NCBI GenBank assembly: GCA_008694505.1
Contig: VZDJ01000034.1
Span: 4,862,437-4,926,436 of the forward strand
DNA: 64,000 nucleotides
DNA from: Cyanoderma ruficeps
Lineage: Eukaryota; Chordata; Aves; Passeriformes; Timaliidae
Direction of reading: 5' to 3'
The translations under genes and the position numbers were made by a program. A model generated the notes under the pieces. The model had not been told where the DNA came from and did not search any database. It saw only the letters and a list, made by a program, of their open reading frames with translations. Positions 49,501 through 57,898 of the stretch are shown piece after piece; within the stretch, counting starts at the first letter, position 1, and every line of letters begins with the position of its first letter.

Positions 49501-52500
49501 TGGGAAGGGCAGAGCTGTCCCTGTGTCACTTTTGTGCCTTGAGGATGCTCAGAGAGTTCCCTGGTGCGTCCTCACCATGGAGAATTTCGTGAGGAGGAAT
49601 TTCCAGGAGGGTGGCAGAGTTCTGGAGCAGCTGCCCAGGGAGTTTTCTCTAGAGATATTCCAAACCCAGCTGGACACTTCTCTGTGTCACCAGGATTGGA
49701 CAGGGGCACCTCCAGAGGTCCCTTCCAACCCCAGCTCTCCTGGGGCTTCACAAGGGGTGTCCCACAACAGGGACATTCATTACCCTGAACTTGTGTGACA
49801 AGTGGCTGATGTTCCCAGGCAAGGAGAGCACTTGGAGGAGGATGAACCCATCAAGTAGAGCCCTGAGGACAGCAGGATTTATTTCTGGAGGACAGCAGGA
49901 TTTATTTCTGGTGGACAACAGGATTTATTTCTGGTGGACAGCAGGATTTATTTCTGGTGGACAGCAGGATTTATTTCTGATGGTGCCACCCATTCCCTGC
50001 TTGTCAGTCCCCACTCAGTTTCCAGCCTGGAATAGGGGGATGCCCTTACCCTTTTCTCACCTCTCCCTGCTGGGTGAGAAAGCTGATTCCAGGGCATTGC
50101 TAAACTTCAAATACTTCCATAAATGAACTCACAGCGACCATTTCACCCTCTGGCTCAAAGTTTTCACTCTTTTCTTTCCCAGATCTGGCTGCACTGAACC
50201 TTAACAACGGCTCCAGCGGCGCCTCGGACCAGGACACCCTGGCCCCTCTCCCCCATCCCGCTGCTCCCTGGCCCCTGGGCCAAGGATATCCCTACCAATA
50301 CCCTCTGCCCCCTCCTTGTTTCCCTCCAGCCTACCAAGATCCAGGCTTCAGCTATGGCAGTGGCAGTGCAGGCAGCCAGCAAAGCGAAGGTAAGCTGGGA
50401 TAACTGAGGTTTGAATTCCACAGCTCTCATTATCCCCCTCACCATCTGCTTGAGTTCCTTGGTGCTGCCCGTGCTTGTCTCGTGGTTTTGGTTGCTGCCC
50501 TGCATGGATTTTTGATTTTTTTGGTTTTTTTTGTGCAGCAGGCACTGAATCAAAAGGTGTTTGTGCCTCTGGAGGGGAGTGGGTTTGGTTTTCAGCTCTC
50601 TCCTCCAGGCTTAAGGCAGTCAGGAATTGCCCAGCAGTGGGGTTGGTGTTACTGGGAACAATTTCAGTGCTGATGGGACAGGGATTAGAACCAAGCTGCT
50701 CTTGGCTTTGGCTTCAGTGCTCAGCACAAAAGGAAAATCACTTCTTTTTGCAAGTGGGAGGTGCTGCCAGGGAGGAGAGTCTCTGCTGGCGTGTGTGACA
50801 GGGACAGGAAGAGAATTGTGCATGGATTGAAGACCTGCCCTCCTCCTTTTCTGCCCCAGCATAACACTGATTCGTTTTTAAACCTTAGTAAATAAAAACA
50901 ATGTCATTTTTGGCTGTACCAATACAATTTTTAATGTCTTTTTTTTTTTAATCACTCCCAGAGTGAGTTTTCCTTTTGGAAACACTGCCAGTAAAGAAGG
51001 GGTGAGGATTCCTTGTGTTTTTACAGTGAGCATCCAGTAACTTGGATGTCACCTGTCCCTCTTTACCACGGCCATTCAGATTTTACAAAATGGCACAAAA
51101 GGATTTCATCACAGGAGCTTGCTCACGGGATTTTAGCCCAGCTGCTTCTCACTTTATCCCAAAATAAGAAATACCCATGAAGAATCTCACAGAGGTTTTA
51201 GAACTGGAAACTGCCCTGGACAGAAGGTGGGGGTGGGTTTTTTTGGCAGCTGCTTCTGTGAGCAGTAGGAATTCTCTCTCTGGGATAGGGAAGGAATGGT
51301 GTTTTCTCCATGCTGTGGAGAGCTTCCCAAAAGGTGCCAGGAGTGCTCAGCTCTGAAAGGTTTCCAGGCTTTTCCTGGTGGAAAACAACTTCTGTGCTGT
51401 TTCTTGCTTTGTAACTGTTATTCCCTTGTTTTGTCCTGAGCAAGCGTTAGACTGAAGGATTCCTAGAGGAATGGCTGACTCTAGGGGATTGGTAAGCTTC
51501 AAATGCCTCCATGATGAATTCACAGCATGACCATTCTTAGATTCTCGTGACCCAAATGTTTAGCTGTTTTGTTTCGGTTTTAGTTTCTTTTTTATTTAAA
51601 TTTTTTTTTTAATTTTATTTTTTTATTTTCAATTGTCTTGGATGCTCGACCTGTCTCAGTGCACAGTGATGTGACATTGGCATATCAACCTGTGGGACTG
51701 TGCTGCAGCAGCTCAGAGGGGAGGGAATCAGGAGGGAAAACTCCATCATCCCCAGGCTCTCCAGACCAGAAATAATCCAAATTTGTGATGGTGTCACCCC
51801 TCTGGGTTGGATTTCTCTGCAGTGCCCTTGCACTGCCCATTAATTCTTGGCCAGGTGGCTCAGGCAGGTGTTGGGAGTGTTGGAGCACAAGGCTGCACTG
51901 CTCACTCTCAAAACTCTGTTAAAATTGGGGGTTTGTGCCCTCTCTCATAACAATCAGCAAGTACCACTTCAGACACCCAGGCTTAGAGTATTAATTTAAA
52001 ATCCAGTGTGTTTGTGGTCTGGTTTCCATCTCTCTGCAGGGAATGCAGCTTCTCCCCCAAAAACCCCAGTCTGGTTTCCCATCTCTCCCATCAGCTGGAG
52101 CAGCAGAGAGTGATGGGCATCTGTAGCTCAAAAAGGAGCAGCCCAAAATAATTTTGTTTTTCCCATTTCTGTGGCTCATACAGACTCAAAAGCTGGTCCC
52201 CTCTTCTGCTGGCTGGGGATCTTTTTTGGGAAGTTCATCTTGCACTAAGGTGCATGAATTTAATGGGATATTCCTTGGGTTGATGAGTTGAATTTTAACA
52301 AAAGTAATTAGCTTGGAACTATCTGCTAATTTGTCTGTCATGGGAACAGAGCAAGACCTTCAGCTTCCATAAAAAAATGAGGTTTTAAGTTTAGCAAAGC
52401 TTGGTTTTAGTAATAACTAGGATCATACTCAGTGGCAATCCTTTAGTTTTCCAGGGTGATTTAGTGGCCTCTCTTGGGAACAACACCCTGGGTGTTACTG

Positions 52501-53580
52501 ATTTGTGGTAGAGCAGTTCAGGAACTGTTTCCCAGGGAATTCTCCAACAGCACAACGCTTTAGTGAGGACGTTTAAAAGGACCTCCCCACTGAAGCCAAC
52601 AAAACCTCAGGGATTTCAGGGTGACGGAAGGCAAAGAGGTTACTTTAGAAAAGGCACAAAATACCAAAGCAGTGACAGTTAGAACTCAACCTCATTTGCT
52701 CGAGTCAAACCCCAAATTCCTGCTTTTTCCTCTCGTTCTTGTTCCTCCTGGATTTGGAGAGAGGATCCTCTTGATCCTCTCCTGGATTTGAGGCAGGAGC
52801 GGGAATTGAGCTGCTGAAGGCAAAGGGGCTGCTGTGGAAAGGGTACAAAACACTAAAGCAGTGACAATTCGAATTCAACCTCATTTGCTCGAGTCAACCC
52901 CCAAATTCCTGCCTTTTCCTCCCGTTCCTGCTCCTCCCCTCTCCTGGATTTGAGGCAGGAGCAGGAATTGAGCTGCCGCTTTCACCGTGCAAGCAGCGAG
53001 GCCTGTCCGTGTGTCCCCATGCATGGCACTGCCCTCATCGCCGAGCCACCGCCAGCACGCCCGGCCTGGCACACGGCAGAGCCCAGCTCATCCTTCTTTT
53101 CTCTCTCTCCCGTTTTTTTTTTTTTTTNNNNNNNNNNNNNNNNNNNNNNNNNNNNNNTTTTTTTTTGGGCTGGCAGGGAGCAAAAGCAGCGGCTCCAACC
53201 GGAGCACCAGCGAGACCAGCAGGAGAGGAGCGGGCAGGGAGAAGGAGCGCAAGTCCGGGGGCAGCGGCAGCGAGTCTGAGGCGGCGGCGGCGGCGCGGCG
53301 GGAGCGGCCCCTCAGCCAACTCAGCCAGCGCAGCCACAGCGACAGGAGCCACCAAAGCCACCACTCCTCCTCGTACGGTCCCCCGGGGGTGCCACCTTTG
53401 TACAGCCTGCCCAAACTGGGCTCTAAAGTGCTGGGCGGCGGCGGCAGCAGCAGCAGCGGCCCGCCCGGAGGGCCGCCGGTGAGGGAGCTGAGCGCCGTGC
53501 CGCCCGAGCTCACCGGGAGCCGCCAGTCCTTCCAGAAGGCCATGGGTAACCCTTGCGAGTTCTTCGTGGACATCATGTGA
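16501..53580 (+). CDS. DVL1: DVL1, Dishevelled-1 (exons 2-15; exon 1 off the left edge)
   Basis: Cytoplasmic scaffold that relays Wnt signals from Frizzled to the beta-catenin and planar-polarity branches. Fourteen exons, joined at GT-AG sites with matching phase, give an open frame of 650 residues plus TGA. In order: the second half of the DIX polymerisation domain (window residues 1-23), an acidic and Ser-rich linker, a polybasic stretch (about 165-179), the PDZ domain (about 190-295), the DEP domain (about 350-450), a Pro-rich segment and the C-terminal FFVDIM. Human DVL1 has 15 exons and 695 residues, so only the first exon (about 57 residues, with the start codon) is missing. DVL1 is favoured over DVL2 or DVL3 by [15 protein letters not shown], by [14 protein letters not shown] and by the tail-to-tail TAS1R3 neighbour. 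No frameshift or internal stop was seen. Coding exons are GC-rich within AT-rich introns. Confidence 0.96.
18130..18475 (-). repeat. About 178-bp tandem duplication of a CR1-like fragment
   Basis: AGCCAGAGCTCAGGGCCATC starts both copies (about 18131 and 18309), and both contain CCAGAGCAGC and CCACCCCGGGATGGA. The first begins with CACAGAATCACAGAA, the usual antisense end of CR1, so an old CR1 piece was probably duplicated. Confidence 0.75.
18685..18825 (+). mobile_element. CR1 3' fragment
   Basis: Sense-strand CR1 landmarks: CCTGGAAGTGTCCAAGGCCA, GGTTGGAGCAGCCTGGGA, and CCACCCAAACCATTCCATGA at the 3' end. Confidence 0.88.
18945..19083 (+). mobile_element. CR1 3' fragment
   Basis: Sense-strand CR1 end with GATGAGCTTTAAGGTCCCTT and CCAACCCAAACCATTC, ending GGGATTCTTT. 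It lies about 120 bp after another CR1 end. Confidence 0.88.
20175..20560 (+). repeat. G/T-only low-complexity tract
   Basis: For almost 400 bases the + strand is nearly all G and T, in GGGTTTTTT and TTTGTTTG words, with very little A or C. Long frames here are composition artefacts. Confidence 0.95.
22937..23002. repeat. 12-bp tandem repeat
   Basis: About five and a half copies of CTTCTTGATGAA alternating with CTTCTTGGTGAA, so the higher period is 24. Confidence 0.93.
26923..27044 (+). CDS. DVL1: DVL1 exon 3: linker after DIX
   Basis: The acceptor is TTTCGGCAG and the donor GTAAGG. It encodes [18 protein letters not shown] and then [20 protein letters not shown] before SF, the conserved post-DIX linker. 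It ends with two bases of a split His codon that exon 4 completes. This exon is preceded by a 10.3-kb intron. Confidence 0.95.
28960..29370. repeat. Imperfect GGAATTTGGTGGGATTTTTG array
   Basis: Irregular copies of GGGAGGAATTTGGTG and GGGGGATTTTGG with variable spacing. The - strand carries Pro/Lys/Ser-rich shadow frames with no family resemblance. Confidence 0.88.
29745..29872 (+). mobile_element. CR1 3' fragment
   Basis: Contains GGTGTCCCTGCCATGGCAGG, then GGGATTCAGGGTCCCTTTCA-like sequence and a TGTGGTTCTG end, in the order of a CR1 3' UTR. Confidence 0.7.
30115..30812. repeat. About 30-bp minisatellite of splice-acceptor-like units
   Basis: About 23 copies of TTCTCTTTTCACCCCTCAG followed by GTGGTTTTTGGGG. 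The pyrimidine run plus CAG/G in most units resembles a 3' splice site. The array ends about 150 bp before DVL1 exon 4. Confidence 0.93.
30961..31073 (+). CDS. DVL1: DVL1 exon 4: NETGTES linker
   Basis: The acceptor is TCTGTGACAG and the donor GTGAGT. It completes His and encodes [18 protein letters not shown], then a basic Arg/His run ([19 protein letters not shown]). The NETGTES motif is a Dishevelled hallmark. The exon ends with one base of the next codon. A long minisatellite of acceptor-like units ends about 150 bp upstream. Confidence 0.95.
31254..31610 (+). mobile_element. Solo LTR of an avian endogenous retrovirus
   Basis: Starts TGTCTGATATCACAGGG, contains GTGAGACTGTGACATGG and an AATAAA at 31587-31592, and ends near GAGCCCCAACACA. 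The size and the layout of poly(A) signal near the 3' end fit a passerine-type LTR. No internal viral genes are present. Confidence 0.65.
33562..33870. repeat. About 103-bp tandem repeat, three copies
   Basis: Copies start at 33562, 33664 and 33767 with GCTGAGTCCACTGAGC or GCTGAATCCACTGAGC, then GCACTGGAATTGAGAGG and GGGAAAACCCCAGGGAAGAA. Confidence 0.93.
35793..35850. repeat. 14-bp tandem repeat before the exon 5 acceptor
   Basis: Four copies of CTGTGCTGTGACA, the last ending about 20 bases before the exon 5 acceptor. It covers the zone where the branch point is expected. Confidence 0.92.
35867..36005 (+). CDS. DVL1: DVL1 exon 5: acidic Ser-rich linker
   Basis: The acceptor was chosen by phase: CTCTCCCAG followed by TCCCCAGG. 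The alternative CAG seven bases downstream would break the frame. It encodes [18 protein letters not shown], then [17 protein letters not shown] and [11 protein letters not shown], matching the SSELESSSF block of the family. The split final Arg is completed in exon 6. The donor is GTACAG. A 14-bp tandem repeat lies just upstream of the acceptor and a CCTTT microsatellite lies downstream. Confidence 0.94.
36148..36263. repeat. (CCTTT)n then (CCATT)n microsatellite
   Basis: About fourteen CCTTT units run into about eight CCATT units. It begins about 140 bp after the exon 5 donor. Confidence 0.96.
37240..37318 (+). mobile_element. CR1 3' end
   Basis: Ends with TTTAAGGTCCTTTCCAACCC and AAACCATTCCATCATGAA, the sense CR1 3' terminus. 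Confidence 0.85.
40119..40575. repeat. Duplicated intron segment, copy 1 (no CR1)
   Basis: About 455 bp starting GCTTTGTTCCAAGCTCCTGA and ending near CTGTCGGTTTTGCTGAAATC. It matches 42795-43425 at high identity, but reads straight through GATGATTAATACTCC where the other copy has a CR1. Confidence 0.93.
40677..40770 (+). CDS. DVL1: DVL1 exon 6: polybasic region before PDZ
   Basis: The acceptor is TCCCCTCAG and the donor GTAAGG. It encodes [16 protein letters not shown], then [15 protein letters not shown]. The Ser/Thr cluster followed by the Arg/Lys run is the conserved pre-PDZ basic region of Dishevelled. The exon ends in phase 0. Confidence 0.95.
40771..42517 (+). other. DVL1: DVL1 introns 6 and 7
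   Basis: Intron 6 is 40771-41724 and intron 7 is 41795-42517, separated by exon 7. No mobile element or other gene was recognised. Intron 7 ends in a strong T/C-rich tract. Confidence 0.8.
41725..41794 (+). CDS. DVL1: DVL1 exon 7: start of PDZ domain
   Basis: The acceptor is TGTTTTGCAG and the donor GTAAGA. It encodes [15 protein letters not shown] and then IITVTLNM, the Ser-rich approach to PDZ and its first beta strand. It ends with one base of a Glu codon. Confidence 0.95.
42518..42657 (+). CDS. DVL1: DVL1 exon 8: PDZ core with carboxylate-binding loop
   Basis: The acceptor is TCCATCTAG and the donor GTGTGT. It encodes [18 protein letters not shown], then [20 protein letters not shown] and [18 protein letters not shown] is the Dishevelled variant of the PDZ GLGF loop, which binds the Frizzled internal motif. 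The exon ends in phase 0. Confidence 0.97.
42795..43425. repeat. Duplicated intron segment, copy 2 (with CR1)
   Basis: The same segment as 40119-40575, lying in intron 8 and split by a 163-bp CR1 insertion at 42885-43047. Flanking halves keep TTATATGTACAATGTGGCAC and GACAAGAGTCAGAAAAATG. Confidence 0.93.
42885..43047 (-). mobile_element. CR1 insertion with an empty-site partner
   Basis: The + strand starts CACAGAATCACAGAATG, then GTTGGAAGAGACCTTCAGGA, TCATCGAGTCCAACCC and GACTCCACCACCTCCCC: the antisense CR1 3' end, 5'-truncated. TAAT flanks both sides (42881-42884 and 43048-43051). The paralogous copy at 40119-40575 lacks it. Confidence 0.92.
43574..43650 (+). CDS. DVL1: DVL1 exon 9: PDZ alpha-B region
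   Basis: The acceptor is CCGTTTCAG and the donor GTGAGC. It encodes [18 protein letters not shown] and then REIVSKP plus two bases of Gly. VNDVNF points to DVL1/2-type rather than DVL3, where the usual sequence is VNEINF. Confidence 0.96.
44113..44180 (+). CDS. DVL1: DVL1 exon 10: end of PDZ
   Basis: The acceptor is TTCTTCCTAG and the donor GTGAGT. It completes Gly and encodes [18 protein letters not shown] and then TIPR, the last PDZ strand. The AKCWDP block is invariant in the family. It ends with one base of the next Ala codon. Confidence 0.96.
44690..45290. repeat. About 142-bp tandem repeat, about five copies
   Basis: GATCTTTGACAATCTTGGTG recurs at about 44823, 44965, 45107 and 45251, with a shorter copy at 44720. 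Units share AGAGAAACAACAAGAAAACA. The array stops about 25 bp before the exon 11 acceptor. Confidence 0.92.
45315..45464 (+). CDS. DVL1: DVL1 exon 11: PDZ-DEP linker
   Basis: The acceptor is TTGCTCGCAG and the donor GTAAGT. It encodes [19 protein letters not shown], then [14 protein letters not shown] and a Thr/Ser-rich run ending [14 protein letters not shown] is a strong family signature. It ends with one base of a Lys codon. Confidence 0.95.
45678..45743. repeat. Perfect 27-bp inverted repeat with 12-bp loop
   Basis: The left arm is 45678-45704, the loop 45705-45716 and the right arm 45717-45743. The arms (starting GGAGCTCTCCCATCC and ending GGATGGGAGAGCTCC) pair without a mismatch. RNA from either strand would form a long hairpin. 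Confidence 0.97.
46053..46176 (-). mobile_element. Old CR1 fragment
   Basis: The + strand has AATCACAGAATC, TTGGAAGGGACTCACAAGGA and, further on, CCACGGCCTTGGTGCTGTTA, the order of an antisense 3' end of a sauropsid CR1 subfamily. Diverged. Confidence 0.7.
48201..48332 (+). CDS. DVL1: DVL1 exon 12: start of DEP domain
   Basis: The acceptor is CTCCCTTTTAG and the donor GTAAGC. It encodes [18 protein letters not shown], then [16 protein letters not shown] and [10 protein letters not shown]. The [15 protein letters not shown] segment at the N-terminal edge of DEP matches DVL1 best. It ends with one base of Gly. Confidence 0.96.
48905..49262. repeat. About 43-bp tandem repeat, about eight copies
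   Basis: GGTGTTCTGATGGCACAGTT recurs with TTGGTCAGATAACCCCATTG. Unit length varies between about 38 and 50. It ends about 60 bp before the exon 13 acceptor. Confidence 0.93.
49320..49487 (+). CDS. DVL1: DVL1 exon 13: DEP core
   Basis: The acceptor is CCCCATTCCAG and the donor GTAAGT. It encodes [18 protein letters not shown], then [33 protein letters not shown] and GDLCG. In the family this helix bundle binds Frizzled and membrane lipid. It ends with one base of Asn. A tandem repeat reaches to within about 60 bp of the acceptor. Confidence 0.96.
49580..49755 (+). mobile_element. CR1 3' fragment
   Basis: Contains GGAGCAGCTGCCCAGGGAG, then CAAACCCAGCTGGACACTTC and CCAGAGGTCCCTTCCAACCC, the sense 3' UTR of a CR1. 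Confidence 0.85.
49868..49982. repeat. 23-bp tandem repeat, five copies
   Basis: GGACAGCAGGATTTATTTCT plus GGT or GGA, repeated five times with almost no divergence. Confidence 0.95.
50183..50389 (+). CDS. DVL1: DVL1 exon 14: Pro-rich segment after DEP
   Basis: The acceptor is TCTTTCCCAG and the donor GTAAGC. It encodes [17 protein letters not shown], then [35 protein letters not shown] and [17 protein letters not shown]. This is the penultimate coding exon. In human DVL1, frameshifts that alter the C-terminal tail cause dominant Robinow syndrome. The frame here is intact. Confidence 0.95.
52650..52975. repeat. About 188-bp tandem duplication
   Basis: AACCTCATTTGCTCGAGTCA occurs near 52690 and 52878, with AAAGCAGTGACA before it and CCAAATTCCTGC after it in both copies. 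Confidence 0.9.
53128..53157. other. Assembly gap of 30 N inside a poly-T run
   Basis: T runs flank 30 N on both sides, 19 bases from the exon 15 acceptor. The real length is unknown. Confidence 0.97.
53177..53580 (+). CDS. DVL1: DVL1 exon 15: C-terminal tail and stop
   Basis: The acceptor is TGGGCTGGCAG, with a T-rich tract before it that contains the assembly gap. It encodes a [16 protein letters not shown] start, a basic and Ser-rich part with a short Ala run, a His/Ser-rich part, [16 protein letters not shown], a Gly/Ser run, and [17 protein letters not shown] before [17 protein letters not shown]. The stop TGA is at 53578-53580. The last residues are the conserved Dvl C-terminus, which can fold back onto the protein's own PDZ. 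The exon is very GC-rich. Confidence 0.96.
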
Positions 53581-54811
53581 GAGGAAGTGCCTTCAAAAAA
53601 ACAAAACAAAACAAAAAGGAAAAAAAGACTCTCTGCACAAAGGGTGGGGTTTTTGTTCGTGGGTGGGGTTTGGGGTTGGGTTGATGGGGCGCTCAGTGGA
53701 AGAGGCTCGGCTGTCTTGCATGTCACGCCTTCCCGTTCGCAAAGTGTGTCGCGAGAAAAAAAAGAAAAAAAAGGAAAAAAAATTTACAAAAAAAAACCCA
53801 TCTCCGCCTACAAAAATGAACAACAAAATCTCCCGGGATTGTTAAATATCAGCAAATCGACGGCATCTTTTCGTTATTTAAAAATTTTTTTTCCTCCCCC
53901 TCGCTATCTCGTTTTGGATTGTGAATGGCTGGTGTGTATTCACATCTTAATGAGCTTTGGTCATTGTGGCACCTACTTCAGTGGAATTAGTGTCTCTTTT
54001 TTGGGCTGATTGGAGGACTGGTGTTTCTTCTAAATGACTTCTAAATTCCTGACAATGCATAGGAGCACTTTGATTTTATTTTTTTTTTTCCCCCTGCTTT
54101 TTTCTCTTGCAAGGACAAAACGACTGCTGGCTGGTATCTGGGATACTGCCTTGGAATGCTGTTTTCTTGGATGCTCTAAGCAGACATGGCACCCACAAGT
54201 GCTTGGAAAAGGAGTAGGATCCAACCAATTCCTAGAGGAAAACAAAGTTGTGGCTACTTCCTGCTGACTAGGGAGTATAAATCAATCTGTCTTGGGTTCT
54301 TTGAGGGTTTTGGTTTGTTTTTTTTAAAGGTATTCTGTCAAGGCGATGCTGGAGTCTTGCTACTGTATGTGTTCATTGTGCTGAAGTTGTAAAGTTATTT
54401 CCTTCAGTTATTTCCTTATTTCCCAAGAGTGATTTTCCAGCTGCACTCGGTTCCTGGGCATTTCAGTCACATCCCTGCTGCCAGGTGTGGCTCTTCCCTC
54501 TGGGTGTGCACTTGCTTGCAGGTTGGAAGAGTTATTCCCACAGAAACAGGAGAATTGCTGCAGTTCTGGCAGCTTTTCCCTTTTGCAGGAGCTCTTTATC
54601 CCATTCCAGCAGAGACACCAGGAAATCCTGGCTCCCACTGGGCTGTGGCTCTTCCTTGTGATCCTTCCTTCCTTTCTGAGCAGAATCTTTCTGTTTTTTT
54701 TTGTTGAAACAGAGACCTGGAGAGGTGTGATCCCCCCAGGGATCATTTCTGAGCACAGTGGGCAGAGAGGTGTGGGGGTGTCTGGAGAACAGATCAGAAA
54801 TGGTACAAAAA

Positions 54812-55032
54812 GAAATCCTTACCCCTGAAACCGAGTGAGACCCACCCTGGAGCTCCTCAAAAAGAAATTCTTACCCCTGAAACCGAGTGAGACCCACCCT
54901 GGAGCTTCTCAAAAAGAAATCCTTACCCCTGAAACCGAGTTAAACCCACCCTGGGGCTCCTCAAAAAGAAATCCTTACCCCTGACACTGAAACAAATTCA
55001 CCCTGGAGCTCCTCAAAAAGAAATCCTTAGCC
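54812..55032. repeat. 52-bp tandem repeat, about five copies
   Basis: GAAATCCTTACCCCTGAAAC recurs at 54812, 54864, 54916 and 54968, then a partial copy. Each unit includes CCACCCTGGAGCTCCTC. It would lie in the DVL1 3' UTR if the distal poly(A) site is used. Confidence 0.93.
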
Positions 55033-57776
55033 CTGACTCCTCTTCATGGTGAGGAGCTCTGCCTGAAGGAAACTGCTGTTGAATATCCCCAAGATTTAAT
55101 TTCTGGCTGTTTTCTGCTCTGAGGCTCTGGAAAGTAAATTCAAGAAGCTTCAGTGATATTTAAGAAGCTTTTTTTAAGGTATGGTGAGCACAGCCACCCT
55201 CTGCCACAGTGGCTCATTTAATGAGACTGCATTTAATGAGCTGCAGCCACTGATTGACCATGGGGCCATTCCTCAGTTAAATCCTCTTTTGTGAGATCCC
55301 TGCTGCTGGCAGGATTTGGGACAGGTGCTTTAAAATCAATCTTTACTGTAAATAAGCATTTTCTTCACTGGTAAGAGGCTGCTTTTTGGTCTGTTTTCGT
55401 GCTTTTTGGGTAAATATCCAAGGTAGATGTGAAGAGAGAACATCTTCTTCTCTGTACACACAGAGTTCAATTTGTCACCCTGAAAACTGACTCTTCAAAG
55501 TGTCCATTTCATTCTGATTTTTCATTTCTTTCCTTTTTCCCACCTCTGTGTGTAAACATCTCCCTTTGTCAGAGACTCCAGATGTTTGTGGAAACGGGAG
55601 CCTCAGTTTCTCCTCCCACAGGGAGCCAGGCATTTGGGAAACTCTGTCACTCAGCCCATTTCTGGGCTTCTAAATTAATTTTCTTTACGAAAATCTCCCC
55701 AAAAAAGGGTTCTGAAAGCAGAGCTTTCATCACCATCCACGGGTGGCTCCTCCAAAAGAGGCCCTGCCTAAAGCTTGGCTGTCCAACAGGAATTTTCTTT
55801 CCCTTCCCTCCTCCCAGGTGCAGACCTGACTTGGTGAATTATTCTGAAAGACTGACTCTTAAAGCAGTGAAGCAAATCAGGGTAAAATAACGGTGGAATT
55901 GTAGACACTGCTGAGGAGTCTGTGACTTCACTGACAATCACTAGTTGGTTCTACTTTTAAATGAGATTTTTCTGGCCTCTTAGAAATTACGATTCCTCTG
56001 GCCCTGTTTGTTTTAAGGCAGAACTCAGAGGGCTGGAAGGGGAAAAAAAAAATTCCTTTAAATATTTCCAAAAAAAAAAAGGGATTAAAACTGGGGAGCT
56101 GAGCTTTCACCCATGTTTAATTTCCTCCTGCCTTTGCAAGAGCTGCAGTTTACACACTGCCGGGGCTTTGCTTTCCTCTGGTGGTTTTGCTGTTGGCAGA
56201 AACTGTTCTGTGTCTTTGCTGCTACGTTGAAAAATCCCCTGTGTGTTCTTCTGTGCTCGTGGGTCAGCCTGGCCCGAGGCTGGCAGGTCCTGGCAGATGT
56301 TTGCTGAGGAGATCAGGCTGGAGGAATTCCCCCGGTGCAGGTAAAAGATGCTCTGGGGTTTTGTTTGTTTTTTTTTGCAGAGCTGCATCCTGCTGTTTGC
56401 AGAGTAGGAGGGGAGCAGTGCCTCTCTTGAACAGTGCAATATTGAAGAGTAACACAAAAACCCTGCGTTTCCTCACCCTGCAGAGGTTGGGCTGAGTCAG
56501 GGGTCTGAATCTTTGCCAGATCTCTGTTTTCTCGAGGGAACAAAGGCAGGAAAATCTCCCAAATCCCATCCTCGGCTTCCATCCTGCTGTGTTTTTCCAG
56601 CTCCCTGTGCAGCTCTCTGCTGTTGGGCACACCACTCCCTGCAGAAAGTGCCAGGGGAGCTGCCCACAGTGGGAGTTGTGCCAGCTGGAAGAAAATTTGG
56701 AGGGCTGGAGACCCATCATTTCATTCCCACCAGGGCCTGAAATTGAATTTTGATTTCACGGCCCCCCCGAATGCTCTGGCTGCAGGCAGAGGTTTGCTGT
56801 GCAGGGTGTGGGAACACCCTCAGGACAGGAGCCTGAAGTGATTTGACATTTTTATTCTCAGTGCTCACACATCCCTGCCTCACATCCAGCAGCAGGGATG
56901 TCTGCAGATCCTGGAAAAGGGTGAGGAAAAACCACTTTGGGGTGACATTTCCCACCCACAAGAGGCAGGATGTGCAGGGGGTGTCTCTCCACCCAGGATT
57001 TGAACTCTGAGGGGTGAATTCTTGGGGAAATAGTCTTAAAAACATGCTGGTGTCTTTTACCTCCTGCTCATGAATCTGCTTTTCCAAGGAAACAATCCCC
57101 TGGACACTTTATCCAAAGGTTTTACTGGATGGCAAGCAATGATGCACAGACATTGACTTTTGCTATGATTTTTTTTTTTGTTTGTTTCTCTCCCCTCCTG
57201 AGACTTGACAGCTCATGGGTTGATGTAATTGTTTCGGTTTATTTTTGTTTTGTTTTGCATTTAACTGGATTGTAATAAGATTGACTTAAAATTATTAATT
57301 CTAATCAGTGATTAGAAACACATGTAAAGAGTTTTATGTACAGTAGAGGAACAAAGTTACATGATTTTAAATAATGAAAACCCCCAGACTATCACCTATC
57401 CTAGAATTGGTTCTACTCAAAGAGTGACCTCTTATTAGCATGGACTGCACTGTTCCTGTTAAATGTCTATTGCATAATTGAATTCTTTTTTGTAGATATT
57501 GTATTAAAACCCAAGTGTCTGTATAGTTAATATATAGCTGCTTATGTGTAAATGCTATTTTAAACACTAAAAAGCTTTTAATTTTATGTGATAACCGCAG
57601 CGTACGTGTTCAGTTCTTTGCACTGTTTCATTATTATTTATTTCGTAAATAATCCCAAATTTTTGGACTCTCCAGCAGAAACAATCACTGGGACACCCTA
57701 CGGGGTCTGAGGGGCTCAGAGACTGGAGATTTAAAGGGGTTTTTTCCAGCTTAAATTATTTTAATTTTCCAGCCTA

Positions 57777-57782
57777 AATAAA
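57777..57782 (+). terminator. Candidate poly(A) signal AATAAA for DVL1
   Basis: This is a canonical AATAAA about 4.2 kb after the DVL1 stop, with an ATTAAA at 57503 as an alternative. It is followed by G/T-containing sequence. Position and motif only; no transcript evidence. Confidence 0.4.
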
Positions 57783-57898
57783 AAGAACAAGCACAGGTTG
57801 GCGAGGCAGATTCCTTCTTCCCAGCTGGTACAGATGACACAGCAAGGGGAGAGTGAAACATCATTTAAATACCATAAAACCCAGCACTTTCCACTGAG

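Larger units (their letters stand above)
48333..50182 (+). other. DVL1: DVL1 introns 12 and 13
   Basis: Intron 12 (48333-49319) carries the 43-bp array. Intron 13 (49488-50182) carries a CR1 end and a 23-bp array. No gene inside. Confidence 0.8.
50390..53176 (+). other. DVL1: DVL1 intron 14
   Basis: A 2.8-kb intron with no recognised gene. It holds a roughly 188-bp tandem duplication near its end (52650-52975) and an assembly gap (53128-53157) in the poly-T before exon 15. Confidence 0.8.
53581..57800 (+). other. DVL1: Probable DVL1 3' UTR (end uncertain)
   Basis: No open frame of known type follows the stop. The first part has A-rich and T-rich runs (53597-53900). A 52-bp tandem repeat sits at 54812-55030. 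The block 57130-57660 is AT-rich, repeat-poor and looks like a distal 3' UTR. I saw no canonical AATAAA close to the stop. An ATTAAA is at 57503 and an AATAAA at 57777, so the UTR may be about 4 kb if those are used, which is longer than in mammals. The extent is inferred. Confidence 0.45.

Noticed and set aside
16501..53580. DVL2 or DVL3 identity
   Set aside because: Some linker words ([25 protein letters not shown]) recall DVL3, but [32 protein letters not shown], the FFVDIM end and the TAS1R3 neighbour favour DVL1.
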